Below are positions 17,160 to 25,656 of a stretch of DNA of 64,000 bases, piece by piece. The notes under the pieces are model-generated. The model had not been told where the DNA came from and searched no databases. It was given only the letters and a program-made list of their open reading frames with translations. A program made the position numbers and the translations under genes. Position 1 is the stretch's first letter; each line of letters opens with the position of its first letter. This DNA is from Paenibacillus rubinfantis. Lineage in GTDB: Bacteria > Bacillota > Bacilli > Paenibacillales > Paenibacillaceae. The stretch covers positions 310,001 to 374,000 of the forward strand of contig NZ_LN909063.1 in the NCBI RefSeq assembly GCF_001486505.1, in the 5' to 3' direction.

Positions 17160-17639
17160 TCAAATAAACAGCTGGATGTCCGATTCCAGCGCGTCGCGCA
17201 GGTACGTTTGGGCCTCGATGATCTCCAGCTCCGGGAGGAACTCCTCCGGCTTGAAGCCCATAATCTCCACCGACAGCTTGCAGCCGTAGAACTTGATGTT
17301 TTTCTTGCGGGCTCCTTTGAGGAAGTGGATCAGCCGGGGAGCTTCCTGGTCTTCGATCATTTCGTTCAGCATCCATTTGCCAAGCCCGCTGTAATTCATT
17401 TTCGAGAGCGGCAGCTCGTCCGGCCCTTTGGGCGTCATCCAGGTCATCAGCTTCTCGTACAACGTCTTGTCCTCCAGCGTCATTTTCTCCGGATCCCGCA
17501 CCAGAAACAGGCCCCAGAAGGCAAAAAACATCGTCACCTCCACGCCGATATCCCGCGCGCTGTTCGCCAAAATCAGCCCGGCCATCGCCTTGTCGTAATC
17601 ACCGCTGAACATCAGCAAGTTCATTCTTTTTTGCTCCAT
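17160..17639 (-). CDS. DsrE/DsrF/DrsH-like family protein
   Basis: 159 residues. NLLMFSGDYDKAMAGLILANSA at the start and FYGCKLSVEIMGF with a conserved Cys near residue 122 fit the DsrE-like fold, often involved in sulfur relay or found beside sulfurtransferases. AMFF-type hydrophobic strand VEVTMFFAFWGLFLV is typical of the DrsH-like subgroup. GGAGG precedes ATG 17639. It lies behind a class V aminotransferase on the same strand (137 bp gap), which would suit sulfur trafficking, but this link is inferred. Confidence 0.85.
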   Translation of the reverse strand: MEQKRMNLLMFSGDYDKAMAGLILANSARDIGVEVTMFFAFWGLFLVRDPEKMTLEDKTLYEKLMTWMTPKGPDELPLSKMNYSGLGKWMLNEMIEDQEAPRLIHFLKGARKKNIKFYGCKLSVEIMGFKPEEFLPELEIIEAQTYLRDALESDIQLFI

Positions 17640-18017
17640 TACGGCCAGCCTCCATCGTATGTGGTTTGGATAAAGCTGGTATTAGTATGGTTTCGGGGAG
17701 GCCGTCTATTCCCGGTTCATAAATCGCTCAAAATTTACTGCAATTTGGGATTTCTTTTGATCATTCAAAAGTAGCTGCGTGATCCCGGTTCATTTCTTCG
17801 CATAGGAAACCGAATAATCTTCCCCATATTTGTGGTCCTCTTCTTGAAGATAAAAATATATCGCATTCTTACACTATCGTAAGACACTTTTTAATCATTC
17901 CTATAATAAACAATAATCCCATATCTTGTAATCTAATATCTATTGGATTATAATAGACTTTGATATTAAAGGTAAATTAATCCTTTGTATCAAAATTTAT
18001 GGAAGGATGGGTGCCTT
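17640..18017. other. AT-rich intergenic region
   Basis: No gene seen. Base composition drops sharply compared with the flanking DNA, marking the left edge of an AT-rich patch that continues to about 19150. It holds the promoter of the following secreted protein. Confidence 0.6.
17926..17954 (+). promoter_or_regulatory. Sigma-A promoter of the toxin-44-type gene
   Basis: -35 TTGTAA (17926-17931), 17-bp spacer, -10 TATAAT (17949-17954), 64 bp ahead of the ATG at 18018. Confidence 0.7.
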
Positions 18018-18030
18018 ATGAAAAAAAATC

Positions 18031-18633
18031 TTGCCTGTATCTTTTTTTCTCCTCGTATTTATTTTAGTTCTTTCCCCAGTGTCAGCTTTCGCTTCGATTA
18101 GTAGCAGCAACAATGATATTGGTATTTTTGTTGATCCTGATTTACCTAACAAGTCAAACGACTGGGCAAACATTATGACTAGTAATTATTACAACTTTGA
18201 TAACCAGACGTCCTACTACTGGACGGCCCCAGAATATGCTCTTATAAGCCCCTACGGAAAAGATACACTTTGTTATAATTATTTCCTTCAAAAGGTTAAA
18301 TCCGGAGGACCGTGGGATTATAAAAGAACTTACGGTTATTCAACTTCCTATGGTTTTTTTGGTAAAAGCCTAACTGGTGAAGACTTCGGAAACATTCACT
18401 ACGGTTTTGTAGGAAAAGCATACTTCACGGATACCACGTTATATGCTGCTGCAGGGCTTGCCTCCATTGTTGATAATGGTGGTTTCAATATGGGTGATTT
18501 TAATTCTTACTATGACGATCCCAAGGATCAAAGAATGATTAAAATTGGTATTGAACTTTACAAAAGAGTTGTGCTCAATGGGCAACCATGGAATGCTACA
18601 ACAGTAAATAGTGCCTTTAATGCAGTTCCCTAA
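18031..18633 (+). CDS. Secreted polymorphic-toxin-type-44-like protein, frameshifted at the start
   Basis: 200 residues. A signal-peptide core (SFFLLVFILVLSPVSAFA) precedes a domain with NIHYGFVGKAYF, AAAGLASIVD and DDPKDQRMIKIGIELY, which resembles the bacterial toxin 44 domain, whose members are predicted peptidases. A proper start, ATG 18018 behind AAGGATGG, is out of frame by one base: the ATG is followed by eight A, and seven A would give MKKILPVSFF. The TTG at 18031 has no ribosome site. Transcript slippage on the A-tract, a sequencing error or a dead gene are all possible. AT-rich unlike its neighbours. No adjacent immunity gene recognised. Confidence 0.65.
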   Translation: MPVSFFLLVFILVLSPVSAFASISSSNNDIGIFVDPDLPNKSNDWANIMTSNYYNFDNQTSYYWTAPEYALISPYGKDTLCYNYFLQKVKSGGPWDYKRTYGYSTSYGFFGKSLTGEDFGNIHYGFVGKAYFTDTTLYAAAGLASIVDNGGFNMGDFNSYYDDPKDQRMIKIGIELYKRVVLNGQPWNATTVNSAFNAVP

Positions 18634-18636
18634 TTC

Positions 18637-18682
18637 AAAAAGAAAGAAAGCTCTATTTGCAAATAGAGCTTTCTTTCTTTTT
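18637..18682. terminator. Bidirectional terminator
   Basis: Long perfect palindrome centred at 18659/18660: AAAGAAAGCTCTATTTG and its complement, with A- and T-runs outside. It serves the toxin-44-type gene and the convergent DUF5412 gene. Confidence 0.85.
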
Positions 18683-19040
18683 AGTGTCTCCTTCCGTCAA
18701 ACACCTGATTAGGTAACTTAATTTGATGTCCATTGATTTCCACTGTATTATTGTCAATCCAATTTACTTGTGCTTCAGATTCCCCTGGATTCCAATAGAT
18801 ATTTTTGCTTCTCTTGCCATTATCCCAGATTAGTTCGCCTCTAATCGAAGGATCTGATGTAGCCAGAGACCCCCAATATATGTATGTTTGAATTGCATAT
18901 TCACCATTAAATGATTTACTTTCATTTAGGAGTTCTCCTTCAGGTAAACATCTCATACAGTACCCTTTATACCAAATGAACCCTCCAATTAACCCCAAAA
19001 TAACGGCAAAAGACAAAACTATAATAGCGAATTTTTTCAT
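18681..19040 (-). CDS. DUF5412-family membrane-anchored protein
   Basis: 119 residues. One N-terminal transmembrane or signal-anchor helix (residues 4-24) is followed by a small exposed domain with LPEGELLNESKSFNGEYAI, IRGELIWDNGKRSKNIYW and VNWIDNNTVEINGH, wording I associate with DUF5412 proteins of Bacilli. Function unknown; the domain is probably extracytoplasmic. It lies in the AT-rich patch and faces the toxin-44-type gene, but nothing shows that it is an immunity protein. Confidence 0.75.
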   Translation of the reverse strand: MKKFAIIVLSFAVILGLIGGFIWYKGYCMRCLPEGELLNESKSFNGEYAIQTYIYWGSLATSDPSIRGELIWDNGKRSKNIYWNPGESEAQVNWIDNNTVEINGHQIKLPNQVFDGRRH

Positions 19041-19196
19041 TAATTCAGCCTCCGTTTATTCTTGTCTTATTTTTTCTATATTTTATCATAATTTCAAATG
19101 AAACGGAAAATAATGGTCTCAATTTACTGCTTTGGAGGTAACAGAAAGGAACACTAATTTGGGCCTTTTTATGTATCCTTAGTTTGACATTTGTAC

Positions 19197-19367
19197 TTAG
19201 CCCAAGGTTTTATACACTTTGGTTATCGTAATCATGGTTCCGATCGAAATCATATTGACTATTGTAGCGGCCGTCATTTGCGAGATGGATTTCCTCCCGG
19301 CGATCCGCAAGAGCACCATGCCGGCCAGCGCCAAAATGACGGATTTCCAAATCCAATCCAATTCCAT
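19197..19367 (-). pseudogene. Remnant of a DUF421 (YetF-type) membrane protein
   Basis: 56 codons from ATG 19367, behind GGAGGGATTTACC. The translation MELDWIWKSVILALAGM, LLRIAGRKSISQMTAATIVN and MISIGTMI matches the first 45 residues of DUF421 proteins, which normally continue to about 200-230 residues with three transmembrane helices and a cytoplasmic domain. After IGTMI the match ends and the frame stops at 19197. It is most likely a truncated leftover; a functional short peptide cannot be excluded. Confidence 0.65.
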
Positions 19368-19541
19368 AAGGTAAATCCCTCCATATCCGCATAATTAACC
19401 GTAACTTGCGCATCCTCCGTCTTTTTATGCAGCCCGCTTTCCGCCCGTGATGGATCTTCCAGAATTCACCGCTTATCCCTCCTTCCGATTTCCTGTAAAA
19501 TGGAAGTAGTCCAACAATTTCATCTGCTAGGGGTTGACATC

Positions 19542-20399
19542 ATGGGTAACAAGAAGTGGATGCTGGGCATCGCCGGGGCGATCATCGGCACCCTGCTGTT
19601 TGGGGGCGTTTCACAGGCTGCATCGTATACCGTCAAGTCAGGGGATTCCCTGTGGAAAATCGCAAATGCCTACCGAATCAGCACGACACAACTTAAAACG
19701 ATGAATCAGTTAACCGGTGACTGGATTTATCCGGGACAGGTGTTGCAGGTTCCGGGAACGACCGCATATACCGTGCAAAATGGGGAAACGATGTGGTTGA
19801 TCAGCTTGAAATTCAATGTCACGCTCGACTCGCTCCTGAAAGCGAACCCGCAATTATCGAATCCGAACAATATCTGGGCCGGCTTGCAGATCAACCTGCC
19901 GGCCGAAGCGAAAATAACCAGCACCGTAGCCAAGCCGGACCGGTTCGAAAACGGCTTCTTCCCGCTTGCGAAAGGGACGTACACGCCGATGACGAACAGT
20001 TATGGCGATGGCCGGGCCTGGGCGGAAGAGGGATCCGCGCAGCGTACGCACGAGGGCATCGATATTTTTGCCGAGGAAGGAACCCCCGTGTACAGCGCGA
20101 TGGCCGGAGAGGTCATCAACTATGGCTGGAACGAACTAGGCGGTTGGCGATTGACCGTGCGCGTCGACGGCTCCACCGCATTTTACTACGCGCATCTATC
20201 GCGCTATGCGGAGGGAATCGGACCGGGCAGCAAGGTGACGAAAGGCCAGCTTATCGGTTATGTCGGCAGCACCGGCTATGGCCCGGAAGGGACCTCCGGC
20301 CTGTTTTTGCCGCATCTACATTTCGGAATCTACCAGACGTCGCCTTGGAAAGCCCTAAACGCCTACCCGTACTTAAGCTGGTGGGAAGCGAACCGTTAA
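19542..20399 (+). CDS. LysM and M23 peptidase cell-wall enzyme
   Basis: 285 residues from ATG 19542. A signal peptide (1-25) is followed by two LysM domains (about 26-70, YTVKSGDSLWKIANAY; about 74-120, YTVQNGETMWLISLKF) and a C-terminal M23 domain. Zinc ligands are visible in HEGIDIFAEEG and HLHFG. It is exported, binds peptidoglycan through LysM, and should be an endopeptidase acting on the wall or spore cortex. In-frame codons upstream of 19542 lack a ribosome site. Followed by a terminator and then a lipoprotein gene. Confidence 0.92.
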   Translation: MGNKKWMLGIAGAIIGTLLFGGVSQAASYTVKSGDSLWKIANAYRISTTQLKTMNQLTGDWIYPGQVLQVPGTTAYTVQNGETMWLISLKFNVTLDSLLKANPQLSNPNNIWAGLQINLPAEAKITSTVAKPDRFENGFFPLAKGTYTPMTNSYGDGRAWAEEGSAQRTHEGIDIFAEEGTPVYSAMAGEVINYGWNELGGWRLTVRVDGSTAFYYAHLSRYAEGIGPGSKVTKGQLIGYVGSTGYGPEGTSGLFLPHLHFGIYQTSPWKALNAYPYLSWWEANR

Positions 20400-20435
20400 T
20401 CCGCCGGGCCGGCCTAAGGCCCTCCCTTGATTTCG

Positions 20436-20460
20436 GGGGTACCTTTGGGGTACCCTTTCT
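20436..20460 (+). terminator. Terminator after the M23 peptidase gene
   Basis: GGGTACC - TTTG - GGGTACCC followed by TTTCTTT. Confidence 0.6.
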
Positions 20461-20518
20461 TTACACCGCTTGCCGCATAACAGGCGGGATCACGTTTTTT
20501 ATTTCGAGGTGGTATGTT

Positions 20519-21025
20519 TTGAAAAAATACGCGCTAGGTTTGACGGTCGTGCTGTTATCGCTCCTGCTTGCCGGATGCGGCACCTTCGATCCGGTCAACA
20601 AGGCGTTGAACCAGCTGAGACCAGCCGACGCCGCGGATCCGGCCCAGGATGCGGAAGGCCCCTTCACCGTAGAGTTATCCGTTCCGAAGCGCGCCGGTTT
20701 AGACCAAACGTTTACGCTGATCGCCAGCCTGCATAATCTGTCCAAAACCCGGTTTGAGCTGCAGAGCCGGCCCCGGGTGTTCCATTACCTGATCGTGGAC
20801 AGCTCGGGCAACCGGGTGAATACGATTTCCGAAGTGGACAGCGCGGTCGTTCGCAGCATGGGGGGAGAAACGGATATTAACGAGTTTTTCGAAACCCGGA
20901 TCGATCGGATCGGGACGTATGAAATTTATGCGGTCGCCGAATTCTCGGTCAAAGAGAACGGCATCTACAAGGACCACACCTACGAGACGGAGCATCACCG
21001 AATCGAAATCGGCCCCTACAGCTGA
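20519..21025 (+). CDS. Lipoprotein of unknown function
   Basis: 168 residues from the TTG at 20519, behind GAGGTGG; the nearby ATG at 20514 hits a stop after two codons. The lipobox LLLAGC places the modified Cys near residue 19, so the protein is membrane-anchored on the outside. The rest looks like a beta-sandwich (FTVELSVPKRAGLDQTFTL, FELQSRPRVFHYLIVD, GTYEIYAVAEFSV), somewhat like the BsuPI inhibitor fold, but this is weak. Ends in a strong terminator. Confidence 0.75.
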   Translation: MKKYALGLTVVLLSLLLAGCGTFDPVNKALNQLRPADAADPAQDAEGPFTVELSVPKRAGLDQTFTLIASLHNLSKTRFELQSRPRVFHYLIVDSSGNRVNTISEVDSAVVRSMGGETDINEFFETRIDRIGTYEIYAVAEFSVKENGIYKDHTYETEHHRIEIGPYS

Positions 21026-21026
21026 T

Positions 21027-21076
21027 AAAGAGCAGACCCGAAGGATCCAGCGGATCCACGGTATCTGCTCTTTTTT
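21027..21076. terminator. Terminator between lipoprotein and aldo/keto reductase genes
   Basis: AAAGAGCAGA and TCTGCTCTTTTTT enclose a loop that itself holds GGATCC repeats. It can serve both convergent genes. Confidence 0.75.
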
Positions 21077-21083
21077 GGCGTGT

Positions 21084-21926
21084 TTAGAAATCGAAGTGGT
21101 CGGGGTCCGGGCCGACGCGAAGGTTCTCGTTCAAAGCGCTGATCCGTTCCATATCCTCGGCCGTTATCGCAAAATCGAATACGTCCGCGTTCTCCGCTAT
21201 CCGGTGCGGCTTGGTCGACTTCGGTATCGTGACCACGCCGTTCTGCAAATCCCAGCGGAGGATGATTTGCGCGACGGATTTCCCGTATTGGCGGGCAAGC
21301 TCCTGCAGGAAAGGATGATCCAGCAATTGCCCTTGCATCAGCGGGGACCAGGCCTCCATCTGAATGCCGCGCTCGCGGCAGAAGGTTTGCACTTCCCGCT
21401 GCGTCAGACGCGGATGGTATTCGACCTGGTTAACCATCGGCACGATCTCCGCGTCCGCCATCAAGTCCTCCAGATGATGGACCTGGAAGTTGCTGACGCC
21501 GATCGCTTTGACCTTTCCGGCTTTGTAGAGCGTCTCCAGCGCTCGCCAGGCGTCTTTGTATTTGCCCGCCACCGGCCAGTGGATCAGGTACAGGTCAAGA
21601 TAGTCCAGCCCAAGCTTATTCAGGCTTGTTTCATAGGCGGCCAGCGTCTCTTCGTAACCGAGGTCGGCATTCCAGACTTTGGAGGTGACGAACAGCGCTT
21701 CGCGCGGGATGCCGGCTTGCTGCAGGCCTTCGCGGATGCCTTGGCCGACGCCCGATTCATTGCCATAGATGGCGGCGGTATCGATGCTGCGGTAGCCGTG
21801 CGTGATCGCGGATTTGACCGCATTCACCAACTCTTGTCCTTCCTCGACCTGGAATACGCCAAGGCCAAGCCAAGGCATTTTGACTCCGTTGTGCAGGGTA
21901 GTGGTATCTTGTAAATGGGTAATCAT
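21084..21926 (-). CDS. Aldo/keto reductase
   Basis: 280 residues, normal for AKR5-type enzymes. The TIM-barrel landmarks are GVKMPWLGLGVFQV, SIDTAAIYGNESGVG, LDYLDLYLIHWPV (with Asp/Tyr/Lys/His residues of the catalytic tetrad), KAIGVSNF and IPKSTKPHRIAEN. It reduces aldehydes or ketones with NADPH. ATG 21926 overlaps the stop of the upstream MFS gene in the form ATGA; an alternative ATG lies at 21932. The pair, with the divergent HxlR regulator, looks like an electrophile or aldehyde stress module. Confidence 0.92.
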   Translation of the reverse strand: MITHLQDTTTLHNGVKMPWLGLGVFQVEEGQELVNAVKSAITHGYRSIDTAAIYGNESGVGQGIREGLQQAGIPREALFVTSKVWNADLGYEETLAAYETSLNKLGLDYLDLYLIHWPVAGKYKDAWRALETLYKAGKVKAIGVSNFQVHHLEDLMADAEIVPMVNQVEYHPRLTQREVQTFCRERGIQMEAWSPLMQGQLLDHPFLQELARQYGKSVAQIILRWDLQNGVVTIPKSTKPHRIAENADVFDFAITAEDMERISALNENLRVGPDPDHFDF

Positions 21927-23158
21927 AACCATGAAACCTCCTGTTGAGTTTGATGTGGAATGGCATGTTGAACTTGTGTTCCTTGTTGATCTTTCTTTTC
22001 CAAGGCACGGCTCCAGCCGGTGAGAACCACGGCAGCTGCAACCATCAGCGCGCCGATCCATGAAGTATGGATGAGGCCGATTGAATCGGCGATGACCCCG
22101 CCCAGATAAGAGCCTAGGGCGATCCCGGCGTTAAAGGCCGCGATGTTGATCGCGGAGGCGACATCGACGGCGGACGGGACAAACCGCTCTGCCAACATGA
22201 CGACATAGACCTGCAGCCCCGGGACGTTCATGAAGGCCAGCAGCCCCATGAGGAAGATGGTCACCAGGCCGGCGGTTTTAAATGGAGCCGTAAACAGCAG
22301 AGCCAGCAGGATCAACGCCTGAACGAGAAACATATAAAACAAAGCCCGCACCGGCTGGCGATTGGATAGCTTGCCGCCAACCATGTTGCCGATGGCGATG
22401 GCGACGCCGTACACGAGCAATATGACGGCGACGGCGCTTTCTTTAAAGCCCGTAATTTCAAGCAGGATCGGCGACAGGTAGGTATAAACGACAAAGGTGC
22501 CGCCATAACCCAAGGCAGTGATTAAAAACAATAGCAGCAGCCGCCCGTTCGTCACCAGCTTCACCTGGTCGCGCAACGCGGTTCGCGTCCCTTTCCGCAA
22601 GCCGGACGGAATCAGCAGGCTATTGGAGATGAAGCCAAGCAGTCCGACGGCGACGATCAAGATAAATGCCGCGCGCCAGCCCAGCTGCTGTCCGATAAAG
22701 GTGCCCAGAGGAACGCCGGTGACCGTCGCTACGGTTAAACCGGTGAACATGATCGATATAGCGCTGGCCCGGCGGTGTTCCGGCACCAGGTCGGCGGCAA
22801 TCGTGGAACCGATCGACATGAATACGCCGTGCGAGAAGGCGGAGACGACCCTTGCGACGAGCAGCATGCCGATCCCGGTCGCTGCAGCGGCCAAAACATT
22901 GCCGATCATGAACACGACCATGATCCAAAGCAACAATGTTTTGCGCGACATCCGCGCCGTTAACGAGGTGAGTACCGGGGCGCCAAAGGTCACGCCTAAT
23001 GCATATAAGGAAACCGTCAGTCCTGCCGTCGTGGTGGCGATGTGCAGGTCTTCGGCGATTAAAGGCAGCAGACCCACGCTGATAAATTCGGTAGTCCCGA
23101 TGGCAAAGGCGCTGATCGCCAAGGCCAGCAGCGCCAAGGTGCTTTTTTGAGGATTCAT
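21923..23158 (-). CDS. MFS transporter, AraJ/YdhP-type efflux
   Basis: 411 residues with twelve hydrophobic segments. The start STLALLALAISAFAIGTTEF and motif A-like region TSLTARMSRKTLLLW fit the drug:H+ antiporter-1 group. Start ATG 23158 follows AGGAGG at a longish distance. It shares an ATGA junction with the aldo/keto reductase gene downstream. Divergently transcribed from an HxlR-family regulator, with palindromic operators between, so it is probably repressed by that regulator and induced by reactive or toxic compounds. Confidence 0.9.
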   Translation of the reverse strand: MNPQKSTLALLALAISAFAIGTTEFISVGLLPLIAEDLHIATTTAGLTVSLYALGVTFGAPVLTSLTARMSRKTLLLWIMVVFMIGNVLAAAATGIGMLLVARVVSAFSHGVFMSIGSTIAADLVPEHRRASAISIMFTGLTVATVTGVPLGTFIGQQLGWRAAFILIVAVGLLGFISNSLLIPSGLRKGTRTALRDQVKLVTNGRLLLLFLITALGYGGTFVVYTYLSPILLEITGFKESAVAVILLVYGVAIAIGNMVGGKLSNRQPVRALFYMFLVQALILLALLFTAPFKTAGLVTIFLMGLLAFMNVPGLQVYVVMLAERFVPSAVDVASAINIAAFNAGIALGSYLGGVIADSIGLIHTSWIGALMVAAAVVLTGWSRALEKKDQQGTQVQHAIPHQTQQEVSWL

Positions 23159-23275
23159 AAGCTTCCCTAACCTCCTATGTTGATGTGGTTTGATGTTCGC
23201 CGCCATCTGCGGGACTTGTGCAGAAGCGAGCGACAAATGCTATTATGGGGGATAGGGTTCTTTGTGAGAAGTACG

Positions 23276-23329
23276 CACTTTAAAGTGATATAGGCACCAA
23301 AAAGTAGTGTAGGCACCTTGAAGTGCCTA
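23276..23329. promoter_or_regulatory. Candidate HxlR operators in the divergent promoter region
   Basis: Two palindromes lie between the MFS and HxlR genes: CACTTTAAAGTG (23276-23287) and TAGGCACCTTGAAGTGCCTA (23310-23329, 7-bp arms). A half site TAGGCACC is at 23291-23298. They share GCAC...AAGTG wording, as expected for a dimeric winged-helix regulator controlling both directions. Confidence 0.65.
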
Positions 23330-23344
23330 TGAAAGGAGCAAAAT

Positions 23345-23716
23345 ATGAAAGCGAAGAAATACAATATCTCCGTGGAGGCGACGCTGGAGGTGATCGGCGG
23401 GAAGTGGAAATGCGTGATCCTGTGCCACCTGACGCACGGCCGCAAACGGACCAGTGAATTAAAACGGCTGATGCCCGACATCACCCAGAAAATGTTGACC
23501 CAGCAGCTGCGCGAGCTGGAGGCCGACGGCGTCATACGGCGAATCGTCTATCAAGAGGTTCCACCTCGGGTTGAATATGAGCTCAGCGAATATGGGGAGA
23601 GCCTGCGCGGGATTTTGGATGCGCTGTGTGCCTGGGGCGAGCAGCATATCTGCAAGGTATACGGCGGCTATGACGTCTTGGAAGAAAACGTGCTGAACGA
23701 ACATTTGAAATCGTGA
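23345..23716 (+). CDS. HxlR-family transcriptional regulator
   Basis: 123 residues. The winged helix with IGGKWKCVILCHLTHGRKRTSEL, LMPDITQKMLTQQLRELEADG and VPPRVEYELSEYG is characteristic. One early Cys (Cys26) could act as a redox or electrophile sensor, as in related HypR/YodB proteins. AAAGGAGC precedes ATG 23345. It is divergent from the MFS-AKR operon and probably regulates it through the palindromes in the gap. Confidence 0.92.
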   Translation: MKAKKYNISVEATLEVIGGKWKCVILCHLTHGRKRTSELKRLMPDITQKMLTQQLRELEADGVIRRIVYQEVPPRVEYELSEYGESLRGILDALCAWGEQHICKVYGGYDVLEENVLNEHLKS

Positions 23717-23758
23717 GCGCTCTTCGGTTATGCTGTCCATGAAAAGGAGCGATGATCG

Positions 23759-24463
23759 ATGAAACCCATCACGGTATTGATTGCGGACGATGAGGCGGAA
23801 ATCGCCGACCTGATCGAACTGCACCTGGCTCGGGAAGGATACCGCTGCATCAAGGCGTATGACGGGCAGGAGGCGCTGGACGTCATCCAGACGCAATCCG
23901 TGGATCTGGCGATCTTGGATATCATGATGCCGAAGATCGACGGGTACGAGGTGACTCGGCAAATCCGCGAGAAGAAGTATCATCTACCGATTATTTTCCT
24001 CAGCGCCAAAGCCAGTGACCTCGATAAAATCACCGGCCTGGTCCGGGGAGCGGACGACTACATGACGAAGCCGTTTAACCCGATGGAGCTGGTGGCTCGG
24101 GTGAATGCCCAACTGCGGCGCTTTATCCAATTGAATCCTTCGGTCGCCGCTGCGGTGGACGAGACGGTGCTGGAAGCCGGAGGGCTCGTAATCCATCCCG
24201 AGCAGCGGACGGTGTTCCTGTACGGCGAGCCGGTGGAGCTGACGCCCAAGGAGTTTGATATATTAGTGCTGCTCGCCAGCCATCCGAAGAAGGTGTTCAG
24301 CTCGGAGCATATTTTCGAGAAGGTCTGGGGCGAAGCGTATTTTGAAGGCGGGAACACGGTCATGGTGCATATCCGAACCCTGCGCAAGAAGCTGGGGGAA
24401 GACCAGCACAAGAACAAGCTGATCAAAACCGTCTGGGGAGTAGGGTATACGTTCAATGGATAA
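23759..24463 (+). CDS. OmpR-family response regulator, VanR-like
   Basis: 234 residues. Receiver domain 1-120 has the acidic pair Asp10/Asp11, phospho-acceptor Asp54 (LAILDIMMP) and Lys in MTKPFNP. A PhoB-type winged helix follows (ELTPKEFDILVLLASH, VWGEAYFEGGNTVMVHIRTLRKKLG). The kinase gene begins inside its 3' end (8 bp overlap), so both are made together. Likely to control surface or transport genes; the adjacent permease gene may once have been a target. Confidence 0.93.
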   Translation: MKPITVLIADDEAEIADLIELHLAREGYRCIKAYDGQEALDVIQTQSVDLAILDIMMPKIDGYEVTRQIREKKYHLPIIFLSAKASDLDKITGLVRGADDYMTKPFNPMELVARVNAQLRRFIQLNPSVAAAVDETVLEAGGLVIHPEQRTVFLYGEPVELTPKEFDILVLLASHPKKVFSSEHIFEKVWGEAYFEGGNTVMVHIRTLRKKLGEDQHKNKLIKTVWGVGYTFNG

Positions 24464-25568
24464 TTACGCGGACAAACCGAAATTTCGCAGTTTTCGCTTC
24501 CAAATGATCCGGCTGTTCGGGCTCAGCATGCTGCTGTCCGCCGGGACGACCTTTCTGGTTTACCTGGCGCTGCGGGAATACTATCATACGCTGCTCCGCG
24601 AGGACCCGCTTTATGACGTCCGCCGGGTCATGCGTGAGATCGGCGACATCAACGTATTTCTGATTATTTTTATCCCGCTCTCGTTCTTATATTTTTATCT
24701 GCTCACCCGGCGTTACGTCGCTTACTTTCGGGAGATTTCCCGGGGGATCAACCAGCTGGCGGGAGGCGATTTCAACCACCGGGTTCATGTGCCCTCCGGC
24801 GATGAATTCGGGGAGATTGCGCGGGACATCAATCTGGCCAGCGAGAAGCTGCAGCAAGCGGTGGAACGGGGCGACTTTGCCGAGAACAGCAAGGAGCAGC
24901 TGGTGCTCAACCTGGCCCATGACCTGCGTACGCCGCTGACCTCCGTCATCGGATATCTGGATTTCATCCTGCAGGGCAAGGATCTGACTGCGGAGCAAAT
25001 GAAGCATTACACGACGATTGCCTACACCAAGTCGCAGCGACTGGAGAAGCTGATCGATGAGCTGTTCGAAATTACGCGGATGAATTACGGGAAGCTGAAC
25101 ATTCACCGCCGGCCGCTTGACCTGAGCGAGCTGCTCGTTCAATTAACCGAAGAGATGTATCCGGTATTTGAAAAAAACGAGCTGACCGCCCGCCTGCAAA
25201 CCGAACCCCAGCTGATGATCTCCGGCGACGGCGACCTGCTCGCCCGCGTCTTCGAGAATCTGCTGTCCAATGCCGTTCGTTACGGCAAAGACGGGGAGTA
25301 CGTCGACGTCCGCGGGACGCTGGACGGGGAAGAAGTGGTCGTGCGCGTGACTAACTACGGGGATTCCATCCCGCAGGAAGAGCTGCCGCATGTGTTTGAT
25401 ATGTTTTTTACGGGCGACCGGGCGCGGACGCACCAGGAGGGCAGCACCGGGTTGGGGCTGTTTATCGCCAAAAATATCGTGGAGCAGCATGAGGGCTCCG
25501 TTTCGGTGCAAAGCGATCTGATTCGCACGGAATTTGAGGTGCGGTTGCCCTTACTCACGGGAAGCTGA
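24456..25568 (+). CDS. Sensor histidine kinase, VanS-like
   Basis: 370 residues. Two transmembrane helices (about 22-38 and 65-84) with a short extracytoplasmic loop, a HAMP domain (85-140), the H-box NLAHDLRTPLTSV with His155, and the ATPase domain with N-box ENLLSNAVRYG and GSTGLGLFIAKNIV. The short sensor loop suggests membrane-intrinsic sensing. Partner of the response regulator upstream. A stretch of direct TTTAA-like sequences follows the stop before the next gene. Confidence 0.93.
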   Translation: MDNYADKPKFRSFRFQMIRLFGLSMLLSAGTTFLVYLALREYYHTLLREDPLYDVRRVMREIGDINVFLIIFIPLSFLYFYLLTRRYVAYFREISRGINQLAGGDFNHRVHVPSGDEFGEIARDINLASEKLQQAVERGDFAENSKEQLVLNLAHDLRTPLTSVIGYLDFILQGKDLTAEQMKHYTTIAYTKSQRLEKLIDELFEITRMNYGKLNIHRRPLDLSELLVQLTEEMYPVFEKNELTARLQTEPQLMISGDGDLLARVFENLLSNAVRYGKDGEYVDVRGTLDGEEVVVRVTNYGDSIPQEELPHVFDMFFTGDRARTHQEGSTGLGLFIAKNIVEQHEGSVSVQSDLIRTEFEVRLPLLTGS

Positions 25569-25656
25569 ATTTAAGGAAAAGTTTAAAATTACCCCACTTT
25601 TGATTTTAACAGTCCACCTTAAGCTGGAAGAGCAAGAACAGCAGGAGGATTGGGAA

